A stretch of DNA of 44,474 nucleotides from Streptomyces iconiensis (GTDB lineage Bacteria; Actinomycetota; Actinomycetes; Streptomycetales; Streptomycetaceae), in assembly GCF_028657195.3 (NCBI RefSeq), contig NZ_JANCPR020000066.1, positions 1-44,474 of the forward strand. The letters run 5' to 3'. Both the position numbers and the translations under genes were made by a program. The first letter of the stretch is position 1. The number at the start of each line of letters is the position of its first letter. Of the stretch, positions 7,692 through 16,312 are shown in pieces. The notes beneath the pieces are model-generated. The model was not told the origin of the DNA and made no database searches. It saw nothing but the letters and a program-made list of their open reading frames with translations.

Positions 7692-8678
7692 TCAATCGGA
7701 CCCGGAGGACCCGGAGGACTCTGAGGACCCGGGAGCAGCAGGGGCTCCGTCGGTCTTCTTCTGGACGGGCGTACGGAGGATGTCGGGCTCCAGGTAGATC
7801 ACGCGTGCGATGGGCACGGCCTCGCGGACGCGCTTCTCGGCTGCGTCGATGGCCTCGGCGATCTCCCCCGCGGTGTCGTCGTGCTGAACGGCGACCTTCG
7901 CGGCCACCAGCAGTTCCTCGGGGCCGAGGTGGAGGGTGCGCATGTGGATGACGCTGGTGACGGTTTCGCCGGCCACGAGGGCCTCGTGGATCTTGCCGCG
8001 TTCGACAGGGTCGGCGGACTCGCCCAGCAGCAGCGACTTCGTCTCGGCCGCGAGCACGATCGCGATGACGACGAGCAGCACACCGATGCACATGGTGCCC
8101 ACGCCGTCCCAGACGCCGTCGCCCGTCAGCAGTGCCAGGCCGACACCGCCCAGGGCGAGGACGAGGCCGACGAGCGCGCCGAGGTCCTCCAGGAGGACGA
8201 CGGGCAGTTCGGGCGCCTTCGCGCGGCGGATGAACTGGCCCCAACTCAGGGAGCCGCGTACCTCGTTGGACTCCCTGATGGCCGTGCGGAAGGAGAAGGA
8301 CTCGGCGATGATCGCGAAGACGAGGACCCCCACCGGCCAGTACCAGTGTTCGACGGCGTGGGGGTGGCTGATCTTCTCGTAGCCCTCGTAGAGCGCGAAG
8401 ACACCGCCGATGCTGAACAGGACGATGGAGACGAGAAAGCTGTAGATGTACCGTTCGCGGCCGTATCCGAACGGGTGCTCCTCGTTGGCTTCCCGCTTGG
8501 CCTTCTTGCCGCCGAGCAGAAGCAGCGCCTGGTTGCCGGAGTCGGCGACCGAGTGGACGCCCTCGGCCATCATCGAGGCCGAGCCGCTGAAAGCCGCTGC
8601 GACGAACTTGGCCACGGCGATGGCCATGTTCGCGCCCAGCGCGGCGACAATCGCCTTCGTTCCGCCTGATGCACTCAC
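7692..8678 (-). CDS. Cation diffusion facilitator (CDF) metal transporter
   Basis: A protein of 328 aa of the CDF superfamily, likely exporting a divalent metal such as Zn2+, Mn2+ or Fe2+ in exchange for protons. The N-terminal segment MAEGVHSVADSGNQALLLLGG holds the family's metal-site His and Asp in the HSxAD pattern; HPFGYGRERYIYSF follows, and a later helix carries a second acidic site (VVLLEDLGALVG). About six hydrophobic helices are visible, then a soluble C-terminal regulatory domain (EALVAGETVTSVIHMRTLHLGPEELLVAAKV) and a Ser/Gly-rich tail. The arrangement is close to the ZNT9-like subgroup. The GTG start has AGGAAGGGAC just upstream. It begins 39 bp after manA ends on the same strand, so it is probably the last gene of the manA transcript. 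The metal cannot be read from the sequence. Confidence 0.9.
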   Translation of the reverse strand: MSASGGTKAIVAALGANMAIAVAKFVAAAFSGSASMMAEGVHSVADSGNQALLLLGGKKAKREANEEHPFGYGRERYIYSFLVSIVLFSIGGVFALYEGYEKISHPHAVEHWYWPVGVLVFAIIAESFSFRTAIRESNEVRGSLSWGQFIRRAKAPELPVVLLEDLGALVGLVLALGGVGLALLTGDGVWDGVGTMCIGVLLVVIAIVLAAETKSLLLGESADPVERGKIHEALVAGETVTSVIHMRTLHLGPEELLVAAKVAVQHDDTAGEIAEAIDAAEKRVREAVPIARVIYLEPDILRTPVQKKTDGAPAAPGSSESSGSSGSD

Positions 8679-8717
8679 GCGTTGAGTGTCCCTTCCTCCT
8701 GTGGGGCAGCCGCTGGG

Positions 8718-9923
8718 TCAGACGGCCACTGTGGCGCGGAAGAGCGTACCTTCACCGTTGGCCTGAACCCGCTCGCCTGCTGGGACGTAGGCGGAATGCC
8801 CTGGAGAGAGGGCGAGTTCGGTGCCTTCGGGGCCGGTCTGGCGCAGACGGACCGCGCCTGCCGTGCACAACAGGATCTGCGCGGACGGCGCTTCGAGGAC
8901 GCGGGGTTCGGCTCCCTGTACGAGCGTGTGGCGGGAGAGCCGGAACTCGCCGGCGGGAGTGTCGTAGATCTCCTCTCCGCCGGGCTCGGCCTCGGGCCGC
9001 AGGATGTCCGGATCCGCGGGCTCGAAGCGGACGATCCGGAGCAGTTCGGGCACGTCCACATGCTTGGGGGTGAGCCCGGAGCGCAGGACGTTGTCGGAGT
9101 TGGCCATGATCTCGACGCCGAGGCCGCTGAGGTAGGCGTGCGGGACGCCGGCGCCGAGGTAGAGGGCCTCTCCGGGACGGAGGCTGACGTGGTTGAGCAG
9201 CATGGCGGCCAGCACACCGGGGTCGCCGGGGTAGTGGTGCGCGATGCCGGCGTAGGCGGCGTACTCCCCGCTGCCGGGGCCGCCTTCGGCAGCGATACCG
9301 GCCGCGGCTGCGGCGGCCTCCTCCACGGTTTCGGCGGTCTCGTCCCTGTCGGCCGTCAGTACGGCGGTCAACACCTCGCGCAGGGCCTCGCTTTCGGGGC
9401 GGGCGCGGAGGATGTCGGCGTACGGCTTCAGGGCGTTGACGCCGAGGCGCTCCAGGAGAGTGGCGGCCTCCTTGGGGTGCCGGAAACCGCACAGTCCCTC
9501 GAACGGCGTGAGCGCGCAGAGCAGTTCGGGCTTGTGGCTGGCGTCCTTGTAGTTGCGTTCAGGGGAGTCGAGGGGCACCCCCCTGGCCTCCTCGTCGGCG
9601 AAGCCCCGCGCGGCCTGGTCGTTGTCCGGGTGCACCTGGAGGGAGAGCGGTGACGCGGCGGCGAGCAGCTTGAGGAGGAACGGAAGCCGCGGCCCGTACG
9701 CCGCGACGACGGCCGTGCCGAGTTCGCCCTCGGGGTCGGCGGCGATGACGTGCGAGAGCGGCGTGCTGCCCGCTCCCCTGTCGACGAGGGACGGTGCGCC
9801 CGGGTGTGCGCCCATCCACATCTCCGCACGGGGCTCGCCCGTGGGTTCCTCGCCCAGGAGTTCGGGGATGGCGGTGGTGGAGCCCCACGCGTAGGGCCGG
9901 ACGGTGTTCTCCAGACGATCCAT
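8718..9923 (-). CDS. manA: Mannose-6-phosphate isomerase, type I
   Basis: A protein of 401 aa, full length. It interconverts fructose-6-phosphate and mannose-6-phosphate, the entry step to GDP-mannose for glycans and lipid carriers. The cupin-type zinc site is visible: LSLQVHPDNDQAARGF supplies Gln and His, and the next block SHKPELLCALTPFEGLCGFR supplies Glu and the family signature. A later YLGAGVPHAYLSG segment provides the third His and a substrate-contacting region. The N-terminus MDRLENTVRPYAWGSTTAIP is typical, which supports the ATG at 9923. Its neighbours manB, the SIS protein and, further along, manC make up the mannose activation pathway. A block of tandem repeats separates it from the upstream SIS gene. 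Confidence 0.96.
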   Translation of the reverse strand: MDRLENTVRPYAWGSTTAIPELLGEEPTGEPRAEMWMGAHPGAPSLVDRGAGSTPLSHVIAADPEGELGTAVVAAYGPRLPFLLKLLAAASPLSLQVHPDNDQAARGFADEEARGVPLDSPERNYKDASHKPELLCALTPFEGLCGFRHPKEAATLLERLGVNALKPYADILRARPESEALREVLTAVLTADRDETAETVEEAAAAAAGIAAEGGPGSGEYAAYAGIAHHYPGDPGVLAAMLLNHVSLRPGEALYLGAGVPHAYLSGLGVEIMANSDNVLRSGLTPKHVDVPELLRIVRFEPADPDILRPEAEPGGEEIYDTPAGEFRLSRHTLVQGAEPRVLEAPSAQILLCTAGAVRLRQTGPEGTELALSPGHSAYVPAGERVQANGEGTLFRATVAV

Positions 9924-9945
9924 GGGATGTGCGTTTCCTGTCCTG

Positions 9946-10070
9946 CCTGACGGGTTCGGGGTCTGCTCGGCTCTTGCCTGGCCGGTTCGGTGTGCTGCTC
10001 GGCTCTTGTCCGACGGGGTTCGGGGTGCTGCTCGGCTCTTACCTGACGAGGTCGGGGGTACTGCTCAACG
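9946..10070. repeat. Four degenerate tandem repeats of about 32 bp
   Basis: In the gap between the SIS gene and manA, a unit of roughly CCTGACGGGTTCGGGGTGCT followed by GCTCGGCTCTTG occurs four times (starts near 9946, 9977, 10010 and 10041), the last copy diverged. No spacer structure or Cas gene accompanies it, so it is a tandem duplication and not a CRISPR array. It lies in the minus-strand mRNA leader of manA. Confidence 0.75.
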
Positions 10071-10120
10071 CGGGCCAGGGCCCGTTCAGCGCGGGCCGGG
10101 GTCCGGTCCGGTCGCGGCGC

Positions 10121-11335
10121 TCACGCCCAAGGTGAGTCGCTGTCGGCGAGCGCGAGGTAAACGGCGGCGAAATCGGCGGTGGCGATCAGTTCGGCCGCCG
10201 CTTCCAGTGAGTTGCTGCCTTCGGCCGGTTCCAGTTCGCTGACAGGCGTGTCGTTGGCGTAGGCGAGATCGCGGGCCGCCACAGCCGCCGAGTCCCCGCC
10301 CGGCGCACCCTCACGGAGCAGAACGACGCGCGCACGCAGGGACTCGGGCTCGTCCACCCTGTCGCGGAAGAAGTCGCCCGGGTCGGCCCCGGCGGCGAAG
10401 GCGCCCGCCAGCAGGGCCCCGTGCGCGGTTATGGCCTCGGGCAGTTCGGCGGCGAGCGCCGGTCTGCCGGGCAGCGCGGCGAAGGTGGCGGACCAGTGCC
10501 GCGCCGCGGCGCCGGCGATGTCGCCCTCGCTCCACAACAGGGGCAGCGCACCGGCGAGTTCGGCGGCCAGGGTCTTGGCGGGGTTGCTGTACGTCGCGAT
10601 GGCCGGGCCGCAGCGCTCGGCCACGTGGTCGAGGCGTTCGGCGAGCGACTGGATGACCGTAGGGCCGCTAGGTGCCAGCCCGAGCCGGTCGATGAGCAGG
10701 AGCAGCGGTGTGAGCAGCGCCCAGAAGACGCCGGGGGCACCGACGGGCTGCCCGGCGAGCAGCTGCACGGGGCCCTGTTCCCGGAGGCCCGGTAGGCCGC
10801 CGGGCTGCTCGGGGGTGTCGGGCGACTCGTAGGCGTCGTACGGGCCCGGCGCGAGGGGTACGGCCAGGCCGCGCGTCTCACCGATCGCGTCGGCCAGCGG
10901 TGCTCCGGAGGGCGCGACGGCCACGACGGTGCAGCCTCTGCGGTACGCCTGGTCGACGAGCGCGGCGAGGCCGGGCTCGGTGCCGTCGGGTGTGACGAGC
11001 AGCAGCAGGTCGACGGGGCCGGCCCAGCCGGGCAGCGACCAGCGCAGCGCACCGGCAGCGGCCAGATCGCCGGTGGGGCGTAGCCGGGTGACGGGCACGG
11101 CGCCGTTGGCGAGGGCGCCCAGGAGGTCGGAGACACAGGCGGTCGCCGGCCCGGGCCCCGCGACGAGCACGGCACGGGGTCGGCCTTCGGGCTGGAGCTT
11201 GTCGAGGCCCGCCTCGGTGGCGTGCCGCAGTCCTGTCCTGACGCGGGCCCCCGCTCCCGCTGCGCCGCGCAGGAGGCCACGCGCGTCGGCGCGGGCGAGG
11301 GCCTCGGGCGCTTCGAGGAGCGACTCGTCGAGCAT
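10121..11335 (-). CDS. SIS-domain phosphosugar-binding protein (PGI/PMI-like)
   Basis: A protein of 404 aa resembling the SIS-domain proteins that are conserved next to manA and manB in actinobacteria. The first SIS-like half includes RAVLVAGPGPATACVSDLLGAL and DLLLLVTPDGTEPGLAALVDQAYRRG; the C-terminal half (residues about 230-404) resembles the C-terminal domain of bifunctional phosphoglucose/phosphomannose isomerases. Whether it is catalytically active is uncertain, because the classical Ser/Thr-rich sugar-phosphate loop is degenerate here. Its position between manB and manA points to a sugar-phosphate isomerase or regulatory role, which is inference. It follows the Trm112-like gene by about 45 bp and is probably cotranscribed with it. 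Confidence 0.75.
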   Translation of the reverse strand: MLDESLLEAPEALARADARGLLRGAAGAGARVRTGLRHATEAGLDKLQPEGRPRAVLVAGPGPATACVSDLLGALANGAVPVTRLRPTGDLAAAGALRWSLPGWAGPVDLLLLVTPDGTEPGLAALVDQAYRRGCTVVAVAPSGAPLADAIGETRGLAVPLAPGPYDAYESPDTPEQPGGLPGLREQGPVQLLAGQPVGAPGVFWALLTPLLLLIDRLGLAPSGPTVIQSLAERLDHVAERCGPAIATYSNPAKTLAAELAGALPLLWSEGDIAGAAARHWSATFAALPGRPALAAELPEAITAHGALLAGAFAAGADPGDFFRDRVDEPESLRARVVLLREGAPGGDSAAVAARDLAYANDTPVSELEPAEGSNSLEAAAELIATADFAAVYLALADSDSPWA

Positions 11336-11380
11336 CTTCCGTTGCCTCCGTTTCGGCTGCGGTGTGCAGCCCTTCCGGGG

Positions 11381-11554
11381 TCAGTCGGGGCGGTGGGCCT
11401 CGTCCACGAGCAGGACGGGGATGCCGTCACGCACCGGGTACACGAGACCGCACTCCGCGCCGCCCGTACAGATCAGCTGGTCGCCCTCTTCGCGGAGCGG
11501 CGCGTGGCACGCCGGGCAGGCGAGGATCTCAAGGAGACCGGCTTCGAGCGGCAT
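11381..11554 (-). CDS. Trm112-like zinc-binding small protein
   Basis: A small protein of 57 aa. MPLEAGLLEILACPACHAPL, then CTGGAEC and YPVRDGIPVLL, form the Trm112/UPF0434 pattern with four cysteines (13, 16, 29, 35) set to bind zinc. Eukaryotic and archaeal Trm112 activates methyltransferases; the bacterial forms are less well understood. The ATG at 11554 is supported by GGAGG six bases upstream; the same frame is open for a further 87 codons but the sequence there has no family similarity. Located between manB and the SIS gene on the same strand, as I recall for other streptomycetes. It is too short for most gene finders to score well, but the motif is clear. Confidence 0.9.
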   Translation of the reverse strand: MPLEAGLLEILACPACHAPLREEGDQLICTGGAECGLVYPVRDGIPVLLVDEAHRPD

Positions 11555-11787
11555 GGGGTTCCTCCAGGGCGGGGCGTGGCTGACTGTGCGGTCAGGGTAC
11601 CGCCGGGGGGCCGGCACCGTGCCACCGAGGAGACCGGTCCGGGCTGGGCGCGTCCGCGGCGTCCGACCGGGCTGTCCTGGCCGGCCGTCCGTCGCGGACG
11701 CGTCGTGCCCGGACCGCTCTGGTGCCGCCCCGCTGCCGCCGTACCCGCACGGCCGGATGGTACGGAAAAGCCCGGGCAAGATCGAAC

Positions 11788-11807
11788 CGGTACGGGGTCC
11801 CGTACCG
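11788..11807 (-). terminator. Hairpin downstream of manB
   Basis: CGGTACGGGG/TCCCGTACCG forms a near-perfect 20-base palindrome about 45 bp after the manB stop on the minus strand. It may terminate or attenuate transcription into the Trm112-SIS-manA genes. The rest of the gap (11555-11849) holds no gene that I can support. Confidence 0.4.
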
Positions 11808-11849
11808 TCCCCCACGGTTCCGTACGAGGTCAGGCGGCCGGTGGCGGGG

Positions 11850-13211
11850 TCAGGCCCGTACGATCCCGAGCACCTCGTCGCGTACGCGCTCCACCGTGGC
11901 GGCGTCCCTGGCCTCGACGTTCAGCCGGAGCAGCGGCTCGGTGTTGGAGGCGCGGAGGTTGAACCACCAGTCCTGCGCGGTGACGGTGAGGCCGTCCAGC
12001 TCGTCCAGCGTGGTGTCGTCGCGGTCGGCGAAGGCGGCCTTGACGGCCGCGGCGCGCGCGGTCTGGTCGTCGACGGTGCTGTTGATCTCGCCGGAGGCGG
12101 CGTAACGGTCGTACTGCGCGACGAGCTGCGAGAGGGTGCCGTCCTGTCCGCCGAGCGCGGCGAGGACGTGCAGCGCGGCGAGCATGCCGGTGTCGGCGTT
12201 CCAGAAGTCGCGGAAGTAGTAGTGCGCCGAGTGCTCGCCGCCGAAGATCGCGCCGGTCCTGGCCATCTCCTGCTTGATGAACGAGTGGCCGACGCGGGTA
12301 CGTACGGGCGTGCCGCCGTTCTCCTTGACCACCTCGGGCACGGACCAGGAGGTGATCAGGTTGTGGATCACCGTGGCCCCTGGGTCCTTGGCCAGCTCGC
12401 GGGCCGCGACGAGCGCGGTGATCGCGGAGGGGGCCACGGGGTCGCCGTTCTCGTCGACGACGAAGCAGCGGTCGGCGTCACCGTCGAAGGCCAGCCCGAT
12501 GTCGGCGCCGGTCTCGCGCACGCGGCGCTGGAGGTCGACGATGTTCTTCGGGTCGAGCGGATTGGCCTCGTGGTGGGGGAAGGTGCCGTCCAGCTCGAAG
12601 TACATGGCGTCGAGTTCGAGCGGAAGTCCGTCGAACACGGTGGGGACGGTGTGGCCGCCCATGCCGTTGCCCGCGTCCACCACGACCTTGAGGCGGCGGA
12701 TGTCCGAGAGGCCGACGAGGTTGCGCAGATACGCGGCGTAGCCCTCCAGCATGTCCCGCTGGACGAGGGTGCCTTGAGGCTTGTCCGTACCGGGGACGGC
12801 GCCCGCCTCCGACCACTCCTCCACCAGGGCGCGGATCTCGGCGAGCCCCGTGTCCTGGCCGACGGGTGCGGCGCCGGCGCGGCACATCTTGATGCCGTTG
12901 TAACGCGCGGGGTTGTGGCTGGCTGTGAACATCGCGCCGGGCAGGTCGAGTTCCCCGCTCGCGTAGTAGAGCTGGTCGGTCGAGCACAGCCCGATCTCCG
13001 TCACATCGGCGCCCTGCCTGCTGGCGCCGAGCCCGAACGCCCTTGCCAGACCGGGGGACGAGGGGCGCATGTCGTGCCCGACGACGACGGCCGCCGCATC
13101 GGTCACGCGCACGAAGGCGGCACCGAACAGTTCCGCGAGTGCCTCGTCCAACTGGTCAGGCACCACACCGCGCACGTCGTACGCCTTCACGATCTCCGAC
13201 AGGTCAGCCAC
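11850..13211 (-). CDS. manB: Phosphomannomutase
   Basis: A protein of about 453 aa that converts mannose-6-phosphate to mannose-1-phosphate through a phosphoserine intermediate. The N-terminal block VADLSEIVKAYDVRGVVPDQ is typical. The catalytic serine loop is TASHNPARYNG, the magnesium loop is DGDADR and the sugar-binding loop is GGEHSAHYYF, in that order, with a C-terminal phosphate-binding domain containing RASNTEPLLRLNVEA. All key residues are present. The GTG at 13211 is preferred because GAGAGG lies seven bases upstream; in-frame alternatives are ATG at 13226 and GTG at 13238, neither with a good ribosome site. It follows the DUF3499 gene on the same strand and leads the mannose block. 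Confidence 0.95.
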   Translation of the reverse strand: MADLSEIVKAYDVRGVVPDQLDEALAELFGAAFVRVTDAAAVVVGHDMRPSSPGLARAFGLGASRQGADVTEIGLCSTDQLYYASGELDLPGAMFTASHNPARYNGIKMCRAGAAPVGQDTGLAEIRALVEEWSEAGAVPGTDKPQGTLVQRDMLEGYAAYLRNLVGLSDIRRLKVVVDAGNGMGGHTVPTVFDGLPLELDAMYFELDGTFPHHEANPLDPKNIVDLQRRVRETGADIGLAFDGDADRCFVVDENGDPVAPSAITALVAARELAKDPGATVIHNLITSWSVPEVVKENGGTPVRTRVGHSFIKQEMARTGAIFGGEHSAHYYFRDFWNADTGMLAALHVLAALGGQDGTLSQLVAQYDRYAASGEINSTVDDQTARAAAVKAAFADRDDTTLDELDGLTVTAQDWWFNLRASNTEPLLRLNVEARDAATVERVRDEVLGIVRA

Positions 13212-13299
13212 GGCCAGCCCTCTCATGGGGGTTGTCACTCGTCAACGGCCCCCAAATCTACCCGGAACGCCCGGTGCGCTCCGACGGCGGCGGGGCCGT

Positions 13300-13701
13300 C
13301 TACGGTTCCGGCGAGCGCAGGACCCTCAGATGGCCACGCCGGGCGACCTCCATGGGATCGGCGTCGCGTCCTTCGGGACCGCCGAGCGCGTCGGAGGGGC
13401 GGGCCGAGGGCGGCTCCTGGCGGGGCGGCGTACGGGCTGCTTCACGTACGGCGTTGGCGAGGGCTTCGAGGTCGTCGCTGCTGGGCCGGGCCGACGCCGC
13501 GTCGATGGCGAGCCTGACGACCTCCCAGCCGCGTGGTGCCGTCAACCGCTCGGAGTGCTCGGAGCACAGGTCGTAACAGTGCGGTTCGGCGTAGGTGGCG
13601 AGGGGGCCGAGAACGGCGGTCGAGTCCGCGTAGACGTACGTCAGCGTCGCGACGGCGGGACGACCGCAAGCGGTGCGCGAACAGCGACGTACAGGGCTCA
13701 C
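13300..13701 (-). CDS. DUF3499 family protein
   Basis: About 133 aa of a small actinobacterial family found next to manB and whiB. The core reads SPVRRCSRTACGRPAVATLT followed by YVYADSTAVLGPLATYAEPH and CYDLCSEHSERLTAPRGWEV. The two cysteine pairs (CSRTACG and CYDLC, with nearby His residues) look like a zinc-binding fold. The function is unknown. The tail ends MEVARRGHLRVLRSPEP, a conserved feature as I remember it. The start is uncertain: GTG at 13701 gives the conserved domain; the frame is open up to GTG at 13902 and the segment RRSPLKSAVRS just upstream may also be translated, as in some annotated homologues. It reads into manB after 61-88 bp. Confidence 0.8.
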   Translation of the reverse strand: MSPVRRCSRTACGRPAVATLTYVYADSTAVLGPLATYAEPHCYDLCSEHSERLTAPRGWEVVRLAIDAASARPSSDDLEALANAVREAARTPPRQEPPSARPSDALGGPEGRDADPMEVARRGHLRVLRSPEP

Positions 13702-14001
13702 GACGATGGACCGTACCGCACTCTTGAGCGGGCTGCGACGACTCTCCCTCAGGTCACCCTGCCGTGTCGTCCCGCTTCGCCGGAAACGCCTGATCTGCTG
13801 AAAGGCGCGTGCGGCGGCCGGAACGGCGGCTCGCCCCCGCTGGAAGCGGCGTCCGTGCGGCGCGCGGCGCGGAGCGTACGGAGGCGCCGGAAACCCGGTC
13901 ACGGGACATCAGGAGAAGGCCGGTGAGGCGCCCTTCGCCGACATGCGACGGCGTGCCCGCCACACCCCGCGCGGGCCCTCGGAGGGCTACGCTCGGACGT
14001 G

Positions 14002-14460
14002 ATGAACAGCCCCGTACCGCCGCGCAGGCCGGATTCGCGCCCGCGCAGCCGAGACCGCCACGGCCGCGGCATGCGCGGACCGGTGGCGCCGCCCCAAGTG
14101 CCGCTCGCCGTCAGTCGCGCGGACGCCTTCGACGATCTCGTACGCGACTCGGTGAGCCGTCTGGAACGGCGCTGGCCGCAGCTCGCGAGCGTCGACTTCG
14201 CCGTGCAGGAGGTACCGCGCACCGACAACGGTGAGCTGCACGAGGACATGGAGGGCGACCTGGCGGTACCGCTGGGCCGGATCGCCGAGGGCGACGGCAA
14301 ACGCCCCGACCGCGTGATCGTCTTCCGGCGCCCCGTGGAGATCCGCACCCGGACCAGGGACGAACGGGCGCTGCTCGTGCACGAGGTCGTGGTCGAGCAG
14401 GTGGCCGAACTGCTGGGCCTCGCACCGGAGTCGGTCGACCCGCGTTACGGCCAGGACTGA
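14002..14460 (+). CDS. Zincin-like metallopeptidase family protein lacking the second zinc His
   Basis: A protein of 152 aa similar to the short metallopeptidase family (Zincin_1 type) that is divergent from DUF3499 in actinobacteria. The N-terminal 35 residues are Arg/Pro-rich and disordered. The core FDDLVRDSVSRLERRWPQL...DFAVQEVP, VIVFRRPVEIRTRTRDERALLV and HEVVVEQVAELLGLAPESVDP matches the family. A working zincin site needs HExxH, but here the sequence is HEVVVEQ, so the second His is missing. It may be a non-catalytic descendant. ATG at 14002 is chosen over the GTG one codon earlier; the purine-rich GGAGGG upstream is rather far (about 16 bases). It converges with the DUF5719 gene. Confidence 0.75.
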   Translation: MNSPVPPRRPDSRPRSRDRHGRGMRGPVAPPQVPLAVSRADAFDDLVRDSVSRLERRWPQLASVDFAVQEVPRTDNGELHEDMEGDLAVPLGRIAEGDGKRPDRVIVFRRPVEIRTRTRDERALLVHEVVVEQVAELLGLAPESVDPRYGQD

Positions 14461-14666
14461 CGGTACGGGCGGGATCGACGGCAGGGGCAGGACCGACGGT
14501 ACGGCCGGGATCGACGGCGGTACGACCTGGGCCGACGGCGGGGCGGAGGCCGACCGCATGCGCGCGGTGCGGCCTGTGCCGGCCGCGCGTGGCCGCGAGG
14601 CCGGGTACGAGCGGCCCGCACGCGACCGCTGAGCCCGAACCGGGACCGCACGAACCGGGACCGCAC
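14459..14666. repeat. Short direct repeats in the gap after the zincin-like gene
   Basis: A unit of 24 bp starting GACGGTACGG occurs at 14459-14482 and 14495-14518 with one mismatch; the first copy includes the end of the stop codon. A second unit, GAACCGGGACCGCAC, is duplicated head to tail at 14637-14651 and 14652-14666. I see no gene in 14461-14713. Confidence 0.7.
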
Positions 14667-14676
14667 GGGGCCGGCC

Positions 14677-14712
14677 CGCGAGGCGGCGGCCCGGCTGGCC
14701 CGCCGCCTCGCG
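14677..14712. terminator. Bidirectional terminator hairpin
   Basis: A perfect 13-bp inverted repeat, CGCGAGGCGGCGG (14677-14689) and CCGCCGCCTCGCG (14700-14712), with a 10-base loop. It abuts the stop codon of the minus-strand DUF5719 gene and faces the plus-strand zincin-like gene. Confidence 0.75.
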
Positions 14713-14713
14713 G

Positions 14714-16312
14714 TCACTTGCCGTCGTTCACCACGGACAGGTCCTGCTCGGAGCGGGGGACGGCGACCGTGCTGCGGTCGTCGGGCAGTGCCTGGATGGT
14801 GAAGGCCGGGACCCCGTCCTGCTTGCGGGCCAGCATCCGGGAGGCGTGCACCGGGCCGCCCGACAGGCGTTCGACGGTCACCGCGTACGCGCCCTTGCCG
14901 CCCTCGGGGCTCGGCGGGGAGAAGGACTTGGTGGTGTGGGCCTTGACCGTGACCGTGGTGCTCTTGGGCTTGCCGCCGCCGCTCCCCGCCGAGGCGGTCA
15001 CCCGGACCTTGGCCGCGGCGTCCGGCGCCGTCAGCGCCAGGGTGGAGCCGCCGTCGCGGTTGTCGGCCGCCGTCGCCCGCCTCTCCACGGGTGCCGTGGA
15101 CGGGATGAAGGCCGTCTCCTGGTCGGAGCCCTTGCCGCGCGTCACGCGCAGCGCCGCCATCACGGGGGTGGCGTCGGGGCCGTCCTCGGCGGGCGAGAGC
15201 ACCAGGGAGCCGGGCTCGCCCTTGGTGAGGTCCTTCAGGTCGACGGCTGTCGTCATGCCGCCCTTGACGTGCAGCGTCTCGTATCCGGCCGGGCTGATCA
15301 TGTTGCTCGCGCCGGCCAGGCGCACCTTGAGGTCGGCGTCCTCGTCGCCGGGAGCGAAGACGACCAGCCGTACGGAGGTGGCGTCACCGGGGACACCGGG
15401 CAGCACGGCGCGCGGGCGTGCCTCGGCTGCCGGGGCCAGCCAGTCGCCGCCCAACTTGGTGTCCTGCGCCTGCACTTGAGCGCCGACCCGGCCGGAGCGT
15501 GCCGTGACGTGGAGGGTCACGTTGGTCACCGGCTTCGCGGTGAGGGTCGACAGGAGGACGGGCACGGTGGAGCGGGGCGGCACGGTGATGCCCTCGCCCG
15601 AGCCCGCGCCCGCCTTCTCCTTGCCGTTCTTGCCGTACAGCTCCAGGTCGACGACGGCGCTGGAGCTGTCCGGGTTGGTGAGGTGGACGTAGTCCTGGCG
15701 GTCGGCCGCCGTGCTGACGCCGGGGAACCAGAAGGACGTGTCGGGGGCCGAGCAGGCCGAGCCCTGGAGACCGCGCCCCGCTCCCACACTGACGGTGGTG
15801 GTCTGCTGAACGGTCCAGCCGGGCGCGAAGGGGCCGTCGGCCGTGCCGACCAGCGCGGGTGCTCCGGCGCTGTCCATGGTGGAGGTGACGGGGGTACCGG
15901 GAGCGCTCAGCGGAACGGTCGGTTTCTCGTCCTCCGCCCGTGCCCCCTTCTCCTTCTTCCCCTTGCCCTCACCCTTCTTGTCCTTCTTGTCGCCCTTGCC
16001 GCCCTTGCCCTTGTCGCTCTCGCCGGGCACGTCCGGGCCGTCCGTGTCGGCGAGTTCGGCCGCGTGCAGCTCGGCGCTGCCCTTCTTGCCGTCGGCTCCC
16101 TTGGGGGTGAACGCGGTGTAGGTGGTCTCCGCGACATCCGACTCGTTCGGCTGGGGGCACACCAGTGAGGAGCGTTCGACGGGCTTGTGCGAGGCCGCTG
16201 ACGCGCTGTCACCTTCCTTGGGCGCGTCGCCGGGTGCGGCGACGGCGGCGACCCCGGTCACGGCGGCGAGCGCCACGACGGTGCCGGCGAAGCTGAGGAT
16301 GGTGCGATTCAC
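14714..16312 (-). CDS. DUF5719 family exported protein
   Basis: A protein of 532 aa. The N-terminus VNRTILSFAGTVVALAAVTG forms a signal peptide or signal anchor. A Lys/Gly/Asp/Glu-rich low-complexity stretch follows (about residues 85-125, with repeats such as KGGKGDKKDKKGEGKGKKEK). The rest is a series of beta-sandwich-like blocks (SSAVVDLELYGKNG, ITVPPRSTVPVLLS, TVAVPRSEQDLSVV) recalling the DUF5719 domain of actinobacterial surface proteins. The GTG start at 16312 overlaps the stop of the upstream glycosyltransferase by four bases (GTGA), so the two are translationally coupled and probably work together at the membrane: inference. Function unknown; a surface partner of the glycosyltransferase is plausible. 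Confidence 0.8.
   Translation of the reverse strand: MNRTILSFAGTVVALAAVTGVAAVAAPGDAPKEGDSASAASHKPVERSSLVCPQPNESDVAETTYTAFTPKGADGKKGSAELHAAELADTDGPDVPGESDKGKGGKGDKKDKKGEGKGKKEKGARAEDEKPTVPLSAPGTPVTSTMDSAGAPALVGTADGPFAPGWTVQQTTTVSVGAGRGLQGSACSAPDTSFWFPGVSTAADRQDYVHLTNPDSSSAVVDLELYGKNGKEKAGAGSGEGITVPPRSTVPVLLSTLTAKPVTNVTLHVTARSGRVGAQVQAQDTKLGGDWLAPAAEARPRAVLPGVPGDATSVRLVVFAPGDEDADLKVRLAGASNMISPAGYETLHVKGGMTTAVDLKDLTKGEPGSLVLSPAEDGPDATPVMAALRVTRGKGSDQETAFIPSTAPVERRATAADNRDGGSTLALTAPDAAAKVRVTASAGSGGGKPKSTTVTVKAHTTKSFSPPSPEGGKGAYAVTVERLSGGPVHASRMLARKQDGVPAFTIQALPDDRSTVAVPRSEQDLSVVNDGK

Noticed and set aside
9946..10070. A CRISPR array
   Set aside because: The units are contiguous, without unique spacers, and no cas genes are near.
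10929..13517. An 862-codon plus-strand frame across the SIS, Trm112 and manB genes
   Set aside because: It runs opposite three genes with clear catalytic motifs and shows no family similarity.
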